64,000 nucleotides of DNA from Pantoea sp. At-9b (GTDB taxonomy: Bacteria; Pseudomonadota; Gammaproteobacteria; Enterobacterales; Enterobacteriaceae). The notes under the pieces are model-generated. The model saw only the letters and a program-made list of their open reading frames with translations, searched no databases and was not told the DNA's origin. Location of the stretch: contig NC_014837.1 in the NCBI RefSeq assembly GCF_000175935.2, positions 3,162,001-3,226,000 of the forward strand, in the 5' to 3' direction. A program made the position numbers and the translations under genes. Positions 46,038-55,586 of this stretch are shown here, one piece after another; position 1 is the first letter of the stretch, and each line of letters opens with the position of its first letter.

Positions 46038-46369
46038 ACATTCCTCCGCTCACCGATGATGCGATTATTGAGCTGGCACGTGAGGGCGGGCTGGCATTTA
46101 TGCCACGTTTGCGTGGCGAGCGACGTTTTGCGCTGGCGCAGTTGCCAGAACCGCAAAAACAGCGGGTATGTACCGTACTTGAACAGGCCATGCCGCTGGG
46201 TGAACCGGAAGATCAGGCCGCCAATCTCGGGCGCGGCGATCAGCGCTACTTCCGCCTGCAAATCAGCTATGCCACGCATCAGCAGTCAGGAACGATTGTG
46301 ATACTGATTCCGGAACAGGTTGCGCCCCCTGAGCTGGAAGCCCTGTGGCGCGATGGCGAGCAGGCATAA
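46034..46369 (+). CDS. Emfourin, protealysin inhibitor
   Basis: This 111-residue protein overlaps the protease gene by 4 bp (GTGA) and begins at a GTG. The sequence (MNIPPLTDDAIIELAREGGL, FRLQISY, GTIVILIPEQVAPPELEALW) has the emfourin/M4 inhibitor pattern I know from Serratia proteamaculans. It should bind and silence protealysin in the producing cell. Location and size support this independently of the sequence match. The operon ends at a strong bidirectional terminator. Confidence 0.82.
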   Translation: MNIPPLTDDAIIELAREGGLAFMPRLRGERRFALAQLPEPQKQRVCTVLEQAMPLGEPEDQAANLGRGDQRYFRLQISYATHQQSGTIVILIPEQVAPPELEALWRDGEQA

Positions 46370-46399
46370 AAAAAGGACCGGCGATGTCGGTCCTTTTTT
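46366..46399. terminator. Bidirectional terminator between emfourin and gcd
   Basis: AAAAAGGACCG and CGGTCCTTTTT form a long stem around GCGATGT, with A-run and T-run on opposite sides. It serves both convergent transcripts. Confidence 0.9.
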
Positions 46400-46439
46400 C
46401 GTTTACCCGGCCAGCAGGCACTGGCCGAGGCAGTGACGG

Positions 46440-48869
46440 TTACGGCAGAGCGTAGGCGATCACGTAATCACCACGGTCCGGAGACTGACGAGCACCGCCT
46501 GCGGAGATCAGGATGTACTGTTTGCCCGTTTTCGGCGACACGTAGCTGATCGGGCCACCCTGGCTACCCACTGGCAGACGGGCTTTCCACACTTCTTTAC
46601 CGGTTGAGCTGTCAAACGCACGCAGGTAGTAATCCTGAGTACCGGCGAAGAATACCAGGCCACCCTGCGTTGCCAGAGAGCCACCCAGCGTCGGCATGCC
46701 AATTGGCATCTGTGCGTGCATCTTAATACCGAACGGACCGGTATCCTGCACCGTACCTACCGGTACCTGCCAGACGATTTTACGGGTCTTCATATCAATC
46801 GCGGACATGGTACCGAACGGCGGAGCCTGGCACGGGATACCCAGCGGCGACATAAAGCGGTTTTTGTTGACAGCATACGGCGTGCCTTTCAGCGGCACCG
46901 CGCCCATACCGGTGTTCACCGATTCACCACCATTGCTGGCGGCTGATTTGCTGGTGTCTTGCGGGATCATCTGCACCCACAGACCCAGACGCATATCGTT
47001 GACGAACATGTATTGGTTGTTCGGGTCAAACGAGATGCTGCCCCAGTTCATACCACCCAGTGAACCCGGGAAGCTGAGGGAAACATCCGTATCCGGCACA
47101 GTGAACAGACCGTTGTAACGCATCGATTTGAAGCTGATACGGCACATCAGTTGGTCGAACGGCGTAGCACCCCACATATCAGACTCTTTCAGGGTCTGGT
47201 TGCCGATGTTCGGCATTTCCACCGAATGCGGCTGCGTTTTGGTGTACTGCTCGTTCGGGATGTGGCCCTGCGGCATCGGCAGCTCTTCAACTTTGGTCAA
47301 AGGCTTACCGGTCAGACGGTCCAGCACCCAGATCATACCGGTTTTCGCACCGATAACGACCGCAGGCTTAGTGGTACCATCCTTCATCGGGAAGTCAACC
47401 AGGCTCGGCTGCATCGGCAGGTCGAAGTCCCACAGATCGTTATGCACGGTCTGATAAACCCACTTCTGTTTACCGGTGGTGGCATCCAGCGCGAGGATTG
47501 ATGCTCCGTAGGTGTGATCCAGTTTGGTACGATCAGCACCATACAGGTCAACAGACGAGCTACCCATCGGCAGGAACACCGTGTTCATGTCCGGATCGTA
47601 GGACATCGGTGCCCAGGAGTTCGGGGTACTACGGGTGTAGTCTTTGCCCGGCATCAGCACAGCATTCGGGTCCACGTTGCCTGGGTCAAACGCCCAGCGC
47701 ATCTGGCCCGTGATGACGTCGAAGCCACGCAGTACGCCGCCCGGCATGTCGGTCTGCACGTTATCCGCAACACGGCCACCCACCACGACGGTGGTACCTG
47801 CCAGAGCAGGCGCAGAGGTCAGCTGATATTGCGGGTCTGGCGCATTACCGAGACCGGTTTTCAGATCCACCACACCGTGGTTGCCAAAGTCTTCACAGAA
47901 TTCGCCATTGTCAGCGTTGATAGCGATCAGGCGCGCATCGATGGTGTTCATCAGAATACGACGCTGACAGGTATCACCGGCAGCCAGCGTGACCGGGGTC
48001 ACCGGGGTAGAGCCAGGCTGAGTTGGTTGCGTCAGAGGTTTGGTCGCGTCAAAGTACGCCAGACCACGGCAGCGGTTCCATACCTGAGACTGGGCGTTAA
48101 CTTCACGTTTCCAGATCTGCTTACCGGTATCGGCGGCAACAGCGATCACGTTGTTATGCGGCGTACACAGGTACAGGGTGTTACCCACCTGCAACGGAGT
48201 TTCCTGATCTTCCGCACCGTTTCCGCCGGGGCTGATTGGGGTATCACCAGTGTGGAACGTCCAGGCCACTTGCAGGTCTTTCACGTTGTCACGGGTGATC
48301 TGGTCCAGCGCCACAAAGCGGTTACCGCCCGGGGTGTTGCCGTAGTTGTCCCAGTCTTTCTGCTGCTTCGCTTTATCGACCGGAATCAACGGCAACTCTT
48401 TGCCTTCAAACGCCACGGTTGGGTGCGGCTGGAACATCTGGACAAACGTCGCCACCATACCGACGGCAAGCACCGCAGAGAGGACGTAAGACAGTTTTGC
48501 CAGAGAGGTTTTGCCTTCTGCTTTACGCAGGGCAGGCCAGGTTACGAAGGCCAGGAACATCAGGCCCGCAGGCACCATCAGACGAGAAACCAGCGGCCAG
48601 AATACCCAACCCGCGTCTACCAGCGCCCAAATCAGGGTGCCGACAAAGACCAGGATAAACAGGGTGACTGCTGAGGATTTACGACGGAAGAACTGAATCG
48701 CCGACAGCAGCATAACAATACCGCTGATCAGGAAGTACCAGCTGCCGCCAAGGGAGACCAGCTTACCACCACCGATGACGAAGAACAGGCCAACGGCCAA
48801 CAGGACCAGTCCTAACAATACAGACCAGATGCTCAACCCTTTACAGGGGCGAGCGGAATTTTCTGCCAT
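46440..48869 (-). CDS. gcd: Membrane-bound PQQ-dependent dehydrogenase, glucose/quinate/shikimate type
   Basis: This 809-residue inner-membrane quinoprotein oxidises an aldose or cyclitol in the periplasm and passes electrons to ubiquinone. Five N-terminal membrane helices (about residues 12-145) precede an eight-bladed PQQ propeller (about 165-805) with tryptophan-docking repeats such as TGKQIWKREV and TGKEVWKARL. Family residues are in RGFDVITGQMRWAFDPGN and YGASILALDATTGKQKWVYQ. It is homologous to E. coli Gcd but not at its usual position beside hpt, so it may be a paralogue with a different substrate; the symbol is provisional. Upstream is a promoter with a palindromic spacer. Confidence 0.88.
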   Translation of the reverse strand: MAENSARPCKGLSIWSVLLGLVLLAVGLFFVIGGGKLVSLGGSWYFLISGIVMLLSAIQFFRRKSSAVTLFILVFVGTLIWALVDAGWVFWPLVSRLMVPAGLMFLAFVTWPALRKAEGKTSLAKLSYVLSAVLAVGMVATFVQMFQPHPTVAFEGKELPLIPVDKAKQQKDWDNYGNTPGGNRFVALDQITRDNVKDLQVAWTFHTGDTPISPGGNGAEDQETPLQVGNTLYLCTPHNNVIAVAADTGKQIWKREVNAQSQVWNRCRGLAYFDATKPLTQPTQPGSTPVTPVTLAAGDTCQRRILMNTIDARLIAINADNGEFCEDFGNHGVVDLKTGLGNAPDPQYQLTSAPALAGTTVVVGGRVADNVQTDMPGGVLRGFDVITGQMRWAFDPGNVDPNAVLMPGKDYTRSTPNSWAPMSYDPDMNTVFLPMGSSSVDLYGADRTKLDHTYGASILALDATTGKQKWVYQTVHNDLWDFDLPMQPSLVDFPMKDGTTKPAVVIGAKTGMIWVLDRLTGKPLTKVEELPMPQGHIPNEQYTKTQPHSVEMPNIGNQTLKESDMWGATPFDQLMCRISFKSMRYNGLFTVPDTDVSLSFPGSLGGMNWGSISFDPNNQYMFVNDMRLGLWVQMIPQDTSKSAASNGGESVNTGMGAVPLKGTPYAVNKNRFMSPLGIPCQAPPFGTMSAIDMKTRKIVWQVPVGTVQDTGPFGIKMHAQMPIGMPTLGGSLATQGGLVFFAGTQDYYLRAFDSSTGKEVWKARLPVGSQGGPISYVSPKTGKQYILISAGGARQSPDRGDYVIAYALP

Positions 48870-49198
48870 AACACAAACTCTCCTGAAAAAATAAAGCGCA
48901 GGTGCCGGATATTGGGTGTTGTCCGGTCACAGATCCCCTGCCCTGCCTGTGACAGGAATCGTTTCGTTTACGTCTTTATTTTAGAACTATTGGTACGGGT
49001 GAGACGCCCGAGATGCAGTCTTGTGAGGAAGGACACAGCGAAGCGCTATTGAGACTCGCCACAAGGCGGCAGGATTGTACCACCTGGTACATTAAAAAGT
49101 GAACATCCATAACGCAGGAGTTACTGGGCAATAGCATTTTTGCTACAAATCCAGTCGTAACTTATTAAAATTTATGAATCTGAAACGAACATCTTTTT
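48870..49198. other. Untranslated region upstream of gcd
   Basis: This stretch has no gene. It contains a minus-strand promoter (49075-49103) that would give an approximately 200-base leader for gcd, and it ends at repeat copy 4. Confidence 0.6.
49075..49103 (-). promoter_or_regulatory. Candidate gcd promoter with palindrome
   Basis: On the minus strand, TTCACT (-35, 49103-49098) and TACAAT (-10, 49080-49075) are separated by 17 bp. GTACCACCTGGTAC, an inverted repeat at 49077-49090, overlaps the -10 and could be an operator. Confidence 0.4.
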
Positions 49199-49269
49199 GT
49201 AGCGGCGCGATTTATCGCGCAATTTCGTGCGTTGCGCAGAAAAAAATGCGCAATAAATCGCGCCGCTAC
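49199..49269. repeat. GCGCGATTTATCGCGC inverted-repeat pair, copy 4
   Basis: GTAGCGGCGCGATTTATCGC opens the left unit, and GCGCAATAAATCGCGCCGCTAC ends the inverted right unit, about 26 bp later. The right end supplies the TAG stop codon (49268-49266) of yfgJ. Confidence 0.85.
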
Positions 49270-49493
49270 GATTTGACAACATCGGGGATAAACGTCACCC
49301 GCGTTTTCGAAATCAATCCGTCACCGTGCTGGCAAAAATAATCCACTGCGCCACAGGCTTTCAGCACCTGCAACGGTTGATGGCAATCCGGGCAGATGGC
49401 GATCTGGTCAAAATGGCTGCCACAATGCGGGCAGTCAAAACCTTCTGTTACATGCGTCAGGGCTTGCTGACAGTTGGGACAATGAGCATTCAT
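49266..49493 (-). CDS. yfgJ: Zinc-ribbon protein YfgJ
   Basis: This 75-residue protein has paired CxxC motifs (HCPNCQ, CPHCG, CPDCHQ) and LKACGAVDYFCQHGDGLISK, the same as E. coli YfgJ. It is a small zinc-ribbon protein of unknown role. I chose the ATG at 49493 after AGGAGAAGAAG; an upstream in-frame ATG at 49544 lies in the der terminator. The stop TAG comes from repeat copy 4, so the C terminus (FIPDVVKS) differs from E. coli. Confidence 0.88.
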   Translation of the reverse strand: MNAHCPNCQQALTHVTEGFDCPHCGSHFDQIAICPDCHQPLQVLKACGAVDYFCQHGDGLISKTRVTFIPDVVKS

Positions 49494-49511
49494 CTTCTTC
49501 TCCTGATACAC

Positions 49512-49541
49512 AAAAAAAATGAGGGCCACTTTGGCCCTCAT
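49512..49541 (-). terminator. Rho-independent terminator after der
   Basis: On the minus strand, GAGGGCCAAAGTGGCCCTC is followed by A and about eight T, 4 bp past the der stop and just before yfgJ. Confidence 0.88.
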
Positions 49542-49545
49542 CATC

Positions 49546-51036
49546 TTATTTCTTGTTCTTTTTCAGGTGCGCCATCAGACGCTTACGTTTACGCTGCTGC
49601 GTTGGCGTCAGCAGGTTACGTTTGCCTGCATAAGGGTTATCCCCCTCTTTGAACTGGATACGAATTGGCGTACCCATTACGTTCAATGAGCGACGGAAAT
49701 AGTTCATCAGATAGCGCTTGTAGGAATCCGGCAGGTCTTTCACCTGGTTGCCGTGAATCACCACAATCGGCGGGTTATAACCACCGGCATGCGCATATTT
49801 GAGCTTCACGCGGCGACCACGCACCAACGGTGGCTGATGGTCTTCAGCAGCCATGTTCATGATGCGCGTCAGCATCGAGGTATTCACACGCTTGGTGGAA
49901 CAATCGTAAGCTTCCGTCACTGACTCAAACAGGTTACCCACGCCGCTGCCGTGCAGCGCCGAGATAAAGTGCACACGCGCGAAGTCGATAAAGCCGAGAC
50001 GGAAATCCAGCGTCTCTTTCACTTCATCTTTCACTTCCTGCGACAGGCCATCCCATTTGTTGACCACAATCACCAGTGAGCGCCCACTATTCAGGATAAA
50101 GCCCAACAGCGACAGATCCTGGTCAGAAATCCCGGCACGCGCATCAATCACCAGCATCACGACGTTGGCGTCTTCAATCGCCTGCAAGGTTTTGATCACC
50201 GAGAATTTCTCTACGGTGTCGGTGATTTTGCCTCGTTTACGCACACCGGCGGTGTCGATCAGAATATATTCACGATCGTCACGTTCCATCGGGATGTAGA
50301 TGCTGTCACGCGTGGTGCCTGGCATGTCATACACCACCACACGGTCTTCACCCAGAATACGGTTAGTAAGCGTTGACTTACCTACGTTAGGACGGCCAAC
50401 AATCGCCAGTTTGATCGGCAGCGTGGTCGGGTCGAAATCATCTTCTTCCTCTTCCTCCAGCTCCTCGCCGTTTTCTTCTGCCGCTAACGCCGCCCAATAG
50501 GCTTCGTTCTCATCTTCTTCGCTGACTTCCAGCGGGGCCACTTCGTCCATCCACGGCAGCAATGCCGTCTCCAGCAGCGAAGTCACACCACGACCATGGG
50601 AAGCCGCAATAGCGTGAATTTCCCCCAAGCCGAGTGCGTAGAAATCCAGCACTGCCGCTTCGGGATCGAGACCGTCAGTTTTGTTCGCCACCAGGAAAGT
50701 CGCTTTCTGACGTGAACGCAGATGATTGGCGATCTGCTGATCGGCTGGCATCACACCCGCGCGGGCATCCACCAGGAACAGCACCACATCCGCTTCTTCA
50801 ATCGCCAGCAGCGATTGCTCCGCCATGCGGTTTTCAACGCCTTCTTCAGTGCCATCGATACCACCGGTATCAATAACAATAAATTCGCGCCCTTCCACTT
50901 CGGCGCGACCATATTTGCGATCGCGAGTCAGTCCAGGAAAATCCGCCACCAGCGCATCACGGGTGCGCGTTAAGCGGTTAAACAGCGTAGATTTTCCCAC
51001 ATTGGGACGCCCAACCAGCGCGACCACAGGTACCAT
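49546..51036 (-). CDS. der: Ribosome-assembly GTPase Der (EngA)
   Basis: Der is an essential double-GTPase for 50S subunit assembly. The 496-residue protein has two G domains, each with GRPNVGKST (about residues 9 and 215), NKTD and NKWD base-recognition motifs, and DTGGI/DTAGV. An acidic linker ([14 protein letters not shown], about 185-200) joins them, and a KH-like C-terminal domain ends in a Lys-rich tail. It lies downstream of bamB in the hisS-yfgM-bamB-der order of E. coli, with a terminator-like hairpin in between. Confidence 0.98.
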   Translation of the reverse strand: MVPVVALVGRPNVGKSTLFNRLTRTRDALVADFPGLTRDRKYGRAEVEGREFIVIDTGGIDGTEEGVENRMAEQSLLAIEEADVVLFLVDARAGVMPADQQIANHLRSRQKATFLVANKTDGLDPEAAVLDFYALGLGEIHAIAASHGRGVTSLLETALLPWMDEVAPLEVSEEDENEAYWAALAAEENGEELEEEEEDDFDPTTLPIKLAIVGRPNVGKSTLTNRILGEDRVVVYDMPGTTRDSIYIPMERDDREYILIDTAGVRKRGKITDTVEKFSVIKTLQAIEDANVVMLVIDARAGISDQDLSLLGFILNSGRSLVIVVNKWDGLSQEVKDEVKETLDFRLGFIDFARVHFISALHGSGVGNLFESVTEAYDCSTKRVNTSMLTRIMNMAAEDHQPPLVRGRRVKLKYAHAGGYNPPIVVIHGNQVKDLPDSYKRYLMNYFRRSLNVMGTPIRIQFKEGDNPYAGKRNLLTPTQQRKRKRLMAHLKKNKK

Positions 51037-51132
51037 AACACTTGCCTCAGTTTTTAAAATTTAATCGCCCGAATGGCGTGATTATAACGGCATTTGCCGT
51101 CAGGTTCAGGCTGAAGGCGCTAAGAATACCAT

Positions 51133-51167
51133 AAAACGAAACGGCCCCTGAACAATCAGGAGCCGTC
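51133..51167 (-). terminator. Hairpin terminator after bamB
   Basis: On the minus strand, ACGGCTCCTGA and TCAGGGGCCGT pair over 11 positions with one mismatch around TTGTT. TTCGTTTT follows. It lies 24 bp past the bamB stop and may partly uncouple der. Confidence 0.65.
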
Positions 51168-51191
51168 TTAACCTACAACCAGACTAAGCCC

Positions 51192-52373
51192 TTAACGGGA
51201 AATGGCGTAAACCTCACCGTCTTTCGACTGGATCAGCAGCTTGTCGCCTGCCACTACCGGTTCGGTCTGGAAGCCGGAGCTGTCAAGTTTCTGCTGGGCC
51301 ACAAAGCGACCATCCAGCGTGTTGATCCAGTGCACGTAGCCTTCGCTGTCACCGACCACCAGGTAGCCGTCAAACAGCACCGGAGAAGTCAGGTTGCGAT
51401 GCAGCAACTCACTTTGACGCCAGATCGCGACACCGCCATCCGCATTCAGGGCATCGACGCGATCATTCTGGTCAACCAGGTAAATACGGCCACCATCAAC
51501 AATCAGGTCTTTCACGCCACCGATTTCGCGTTTCCAGATAATCTGACCAGAACGCAGATCCAGCGCCGTCAGGTTACCGTTGTACGCCAGTGCATAAACC
51601 ACGCCATTGACGATCACCGGGGTGGTATCAACGTCGTTCAGACGATCAATCTCGGTCGCCCCGCTTGGCTGCGAAATGCGCTGCTGCCAAATCAGCTGCC
51701 CCTGATTCATGATCACTGCACTGACGCGACCATTGTCACCGCCAACAATCGCACCGCCAAAGGCGACCGCGGGTGCAGATTCACCACGCAGCGACAGGGC
51801 TGGCATATCAAGGTTGACGCTCCACTTGATGGCACCGGTGGCCTGATCCAGCCCCTGCAACTGACCGTTGCTGGTATGAATCAGTACCAGACCATCGCTG
51901 ACCACCGGACGCGATAACGCTTCACCCGCAACCTTGGTCTGCCAGGCAATGCTGCCATCGCTGGTATTCAGCGCATAAACCTGACCGCGTTCACTACCAA
52001 TAAAGATGTGATCGCCGTTAGCAGTCACGCCACCGGACAGCAGTGCAGAGATGTTTTTCGAGAAGAAGCCGGTCTTCTCAGAGAGATTCACTTTCCATTT
52101 TTCTTTGCCGTTGCTGGCATCGAGCGCTTTCACAATGCCAAAGCGGTCAGCCGCGTAGACAGTGCCATCCTGCCAGGCCGGATGCAGATTAGAGTAGAAA
52201 TCACCCACACCGTCGCCCACCGAGGTGCTCCACGCGGTCTGCGGCGTAAACTGGTTTTCTACCTTCGGCAGCGGGGCCATTTTCACTACATCTTCTTCGC
52301 CGCTGAACAGCGAGCAACCGCTGAGCAGGGTGACTGAAATCAGCCCTGGCAGCAGGTATTTACGTAATTCCAT
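51192..52373 (-). CDS. bamB: Outer membrane assembly lipoprotein BamB
   Basis: BamB is an eight-bladed propeller lipoprotein of the BAM complex that binds BamA. The 393-residue protein has a signal with lipobox LLSGC and PQQ-like repeats including ASNGKEKWKVNL, TSDGSIAWQTKV, TGAIKWSVNL and SGQIIWKREIGG. E. coli BamB has 392 residues. It follows yfgM by 19 bp in the same transcript. Confidence 0.97.
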   Translation of the reverse strand: MELRKYLLPGLISVTLLSGCSLFSGEEDVVKMAPLPKVENQFTPQTAWSTSVGDGVGDFYSNLHPAWQDGTVYAADRFGIVKALDASNGKEKWKVNLSEKTGFFSKNISALLSGGVTANGDHIFIGSERGQVYALNTSDGSIAWQTKVAGEALSRPVVSDGLVLIHTSNGQLQGLDQATGAIKWSVNLDMPALSLRGESAPAVAFGGAIVGGDNGRVSAVIMNQGQLIWQQRISQPSGATEIDRLNDVDTTPVIVNGVVYALAYNGNLTALDLRSGQIIWKREIGGVKDLIVDGGRIYLVDQNDRVDALNADGGVAIWRQSELLHRNLTSPVLFDGYLVVGDSEGYVHWINTLDGRFVAQQKLDSSGFQTEPVVAGDKLLIQSKDGEVYAISR

Positions 52374-52392
52374 GTGCGCTCTCTTGACTGGC

Positions 52393-53010
52393 TTAACTTA
52401 AGTTATTCATCTTCATCTGCAACATTTGCTTCAGTGCCGGAGAAGCTTGCGACTCCGCACCTTTGCTCCAGGCATCACGCGCGCCCTGCTTGTCGCCTTT
52501 GCTCAGCAGCGCTTCACCACGAATGTCCGCTACGATAGCTGTCCAGCCATCACCCTTAACATTGTTGAGGGTCGAAAGTGCGGCATCGGCCTGATTTTGT
52601 TGCAATTGAATGCGTGCCAGACGCAGGTTAATGACCGCCTGCAGATTGGCATCTTTAGTATCTTTCAGCCCGCTCTGTAACAGAGCAATGGCTTTGTCCA
52701 GCTGATTGGTCTCAACGTACTGCTTCGCCAGGTCCAGAGACGCCAGAGCACCGTAGGTGTTGTTGTTTTCACTGGCAAAACTGGCAACCGCTTCCAGCGT
52801 TTGCGGCTTATCAGCCTGCATGGCGCTGGTCAGCTTCTGATACTCCGCAGAGGCTGCTTTGTCGTTTCCGGCTTCATGACTGGCCCAAAAACGCCAGCCA
52901 CCTAATGCCGCGATACCGATGATAACGCCTACCGCCAGTGCCTTGCCATTGTTGGCAAAAAAGCGACGCAGCGCATCAACCTGTTCGTTTTCGTTGCTGT
53001 AAACTTCCAC
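52393..53010 (-). CDS. yfgM: Ancillary SecYEG translocon subunit YfgM
   Basis: YfgM is a membrane-anchored periplasmic TPR protein that associates with SecYEG and PpiD. The 205-residue protein has a short cytoplasmic N terminus (YSNENEQVDALRRFFANNGK), one membrane helix (about 23-41) and TPR-type repeats beyond residue 55. E. coli YfgM has 206 residues. It lies between hisS and bamB, as in E. coli. Confidence 0.96.
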   Translation of the reverse strand: MEVYSNENEQVDALRRFFANNGKALAVGVIIGIAALGGWRFWASHEAGNDKAASAEYQKLTSAMQADKPQTLEAVASFASENNNTYGALASLDLAKQYVETNQLDKAIALLQSGLKDTKDANLQAVINLRLARIQLQQNQADAALSTLNNVKGDGWTAIVADIRGEALLSKGDKQGARDAWSKGAESQASPALKQMLQMKMNNLS

Positions 53011-53048
53011 GCAATCTTTCTCCTAAAAATGGCTGTTGCGATGCACGC

Positions 53049-54323
53049 TTACTGCAACAGCGTGCGCAACGTCGCGGCGGCTTCACTCTGGGCCAGCGTC
53101 TGCTGATCACCGGTACGCAGGTCTTTAATCACCACCTGCCCGGTTGCCACTTCATCTTCACCCAGCACCAGCGCAATGCGCGCGCCCCACTTATCTGCAC
53201 GGGCAAACTGCTTCTTGAAGTTACCACCACCGAAGTTAGTCATCAGCTTCAATTGTGGGTCAGCATCACGCAGTTTTTCCGCCAGCTGCATCGCGGCGGA
53301 CTGCACGCCCTGCCCCGAAGCGATAACATAGACATCAACAATGCGCGTCGGTTCAAATTCTGGGTTAACTGCCTGAACCAGCAACACCAAACGCTCCATG
53401 CCCATGGCAAAACCAACGGCTGGCGTCGGGCGTCCGCCCAGTTGCTCCACCAGGCCATCATAGCGACCACCACCGCATACCGTGCCTTGTGAGCCCAGTG
53501 CACTGGTTACCCACTCAAACACGGTACGGTTGTAATAGTCGAGGCCACGCACCAGACGTTGATTGATGCGGTATTGGATACCGGCATCGTCGAGCAACGC
53601 ACACAAGCCGCTGAAATGCGCGCGTGAGTCTTCATCGAGGAAGTCACCCAGCGTCGGCGCATCATTCAACAGCTGCTGGACATCCGGGTTCTTGCTGTCG
53701 AGTACACGCAGCGGATTGGTGTACATGCGGCGTTTGCAATCTTCGTCCAGCACGTCTTTGTGCTGTTCAAGGAAGGCCACCAGGGCGTCACGATAGTTAG
53801 CACGCGCTTCCAGTGAACCGATAGAGTTCAGCTCCAGCTCGACATGATCGGCGATACCCAGCGCTTTCCACCAGCGCGCGGTCATCATAATCAGCTCTGC
53901 ATCAACGTCCGGCCCTTGCAGACCAAACACTTCTGCACCCATCTGGTGGAACTGGCGATAACGGCCTTTCTGTGGACGCTCGTAACGGAACATCGGTCCC
54001 ATGTACCACAGACGCTGCTCTTGGTTATACAGCAAGCCGTGTTCAATACCGGCGCGCACACAGCCCGCCGTACCTTCCGGACGCAGCGTCAGGCTTTCAC
54101 CATTGCGGTCCTCAAAGGTGTACATCTCTTTTTCAACCACGTCGGTGACTTCACCAATCGCGCGGCTGAACAACGGGGTCTGCTCAACGATCGGCAGGCG
54201 GATTTCACTGTAACCATAGCTGGCCAGCACCTGCTTGAGCGTGCCTTCGATACGTTGCCAGATTGCTGTGTCAGCTGGCAGGTAATCGTTCATCCCGCGA
54301 ATCGCTTGAATATTCTTCGCCAC
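53049..54323 (-). CDS. hisS: Histidyl-tRNA synthetase
   Basis: HisS charges tRNA-His. The 424-residue length equals E. coli HisS. Class II motifs are [19 protein letters not shown] (motif 2) and [12 protein letters not shown] (motif 3); the histidine-specific loop is [16 protein letters not shown]. The C-terminal anticodon domain starts near 330. It follows ispG with 103 bp in between that hold a hairpin. Confidence 0.98.
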   Translation of the reverse strand: MAKNIQAIRGMNDYLPADTAIWQRIEGTLKQVLASYGYSEIRLPIVEQTPLFSRAIGEVTDVVEKEMYTFEDRNGESLTLRPEGTAGCVRAGIEHGLLYNQEQRLWYMGPMFRYERPQKGRYRQFHQMGAEVFGLQGPDVDAELIMMTARWWKALGIADHVELELNSIGSLEARANYRDALVAFLEQHKDVLDEDCKRRMYTNPLRVLDSKNPDVQQLLNDAPTLGDFLDEDSRAHFSGLCALLDDAGIQYRINQRLVRGLDYYNRTVFEWVTSALGSQGTVCGGGRYDGLVEQLGGRPTPAVGFAMGMERLVLLVQAVNPEFEPTRIVDVYVIASGQGVQSAAMQLAEKLRDADPQLKLMTNFGGGNFKKQFARADKWGARIALVLGEDEVATGQVVIKDLRTGDQQTLAQSEAAATLRTLLQ

Positions 54324-54341
54324 GTTAGAATCTCTTAAGAC

Positions 54342-54400
54342 AAAAAAACCTGTCCGGCATCATACCTTATGAGGATGAAACCGCACAGGTTCAATCACAA
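54342..54400 (-). ncRNA. Possible SroE-like small RNA / attenuator between ispG and hisS
   Basis: On the minus strand, AACCTGTGCGG and CCGGACAGGTT bracket a loop of about 26 bases and are followed by a run of T. E. coli has the small RNA SroE in exactly this ispG-hisS gap. Correspondence is by position and terminator form only. Confidence 0.45.
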
Positions 54401-54426
54401 ACCGGTGCGCAGATGCGCACCTTCCC

Positions 54427-55548
54427 TTATTTTTCCAGCTGCTGCACGTTGATGCGACGGCTTTCGTCCAGCATCGATGCTTTGGCGCGGATGCGCGCCT
54501 CCAGCTGGTCGATCATGTCCTGATTATCGAGACGATCGCGCTGACGCACGCCATCTTCGTAGAAACCACTTTTCTTGTTGCCACCGGTCACGCCCAACGT
54601 CGAGACCGTCGCTTCACCAGGGCCATTCACCACACAACCAATGATCGATACATCCATCGGCGTGATGATGTCCTCAAGACGCTCTTCCAGCGCATTCACC
54701 GTGCCGATCACGTCAAATTCCTGACGTGAGCAGGTCGGGCAGGCAATAAAGTTAATGCCACGCGAACGAATACGCAGTGATTTGAGGATGTCGTAACCGA
54801 CCTTAACCTCTTCTACCGGATCGGCCGCCAGCGAAATACGCAGGGTATCGCCGATACCTTCAGACAGCAGCAATCCTAAACCAATGGCGGATTTCACCGC
54901 CCCGGCACGTGCGCCGCCCGCTTCGGTAATACCGAGATGCAGCGGCTGGTCGATGGCTTTCGCCAGCAGGCGATAAGATTCCACCGCGAGGAAGACATCC
55001 GAGGCTTTGACGCTGACCTTGAACTGATCAAAGTTGAGACGATCGAGGTGATCCACATGACGCATCGCCGATTCGAGCAGCGCCTGCGGCGTTGGCTCGC
55101 CGTACTTTTCCTGCAAATCTTTTTCCAGAGAACCGGCGTTCACCCCGATACGGATCGGGATATTGTAGTGACGCGCGCAGTCCACCACCTGACGAATACG
55201 CTCGTTGTTGCCGATATTGCCGGGGTTAATACGCAGACAATCGACACCGTATTCGGCGACTTTCAGTGCAATACGGTAGTCAAAGTGAATATCCGCCACC
55301 AGCGGCACATTGACCTGTTGCTTAATCAGTTTGAAGGCTTCCGCCGCATCCATCGTGGGCACCGAGACACGGACGATATCAACGCCCACGCGCTCCAGCG
55401 CCTTGATCTGATTGACCGTCGCTTCAACATCCGTGGTGCGGGTGTTGGTCATCGACTGAACGGCAATAGGCGCACCATCGCCGACTGGCACCTTGCCGAC
55501 GTAAATCCGCGTTGATTTGCGACGGATAATGGGTGCTTCGTTATGCAT
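54427..55548 (-). CDS. ispG: 4-hydroxy-3-methylbut-2-en-1-yl diphosphate synthase
   Basis: IspG (GcpE) is a [4Fe-4S] enzyme of the MEP isoprenoid pathway that converts MEcPP to HMBPP. The 373-residue protein from the ATG at 55548 ([15 protein letters not shown]), with GGAGAG upstream, matches E. coli (372); an ATG at 55563 is less likely. Cluster ligands are the Cys pair in [13 protein letters not shown] and Cys in [11 protein letters not shown]. It depends on Fe-S assembly, relevant because the isc locus in this window is reduced. Confidence 0.98.
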   Translation of the reverse strand: MHNEAPIIRRKSTRIYVGKVPVGDGAPIAVQSMTNTRTTDVEATVNQIKALERVGVDIVRVSVPTMDAAEAFKLIKQQVNVPLVADIHFDYRIALKVAEYGVDCLRINPGNIGNNERIRQVVDCARHYNIPIRIGVNAGSLEKDLQEKYGEPTPQALLESAMRHVDHLDRLNFDQFKVSVKASDVFLAVESYRLLAKAIDQPLHLGITEAGGARAGAVKSAIGLGLLLSEGIGDTLRISLAADPVEEVKVGYDILKSLRIRSRGINFIACPTCSRQEFDVIGTVNALEERLEDIITPMDVSIIGCVVNGPGEATVSTLGVTGGNKKSGFYEDGVRQRDRLDNQDMIDQLEARIRAKASMLDESRRINVQQLEK

Positions 55549-55586
55549 ATTCTCTCTCCACAATTGCCCGGCAGGCGAGGTGCGCG

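Noticed and set aside
47514..48674. 386-codon plus-strand frame opposite gcd
   Set aside because: It lies wholly inside the gcd gene, has shadow-type composition and no ribosome site of note.
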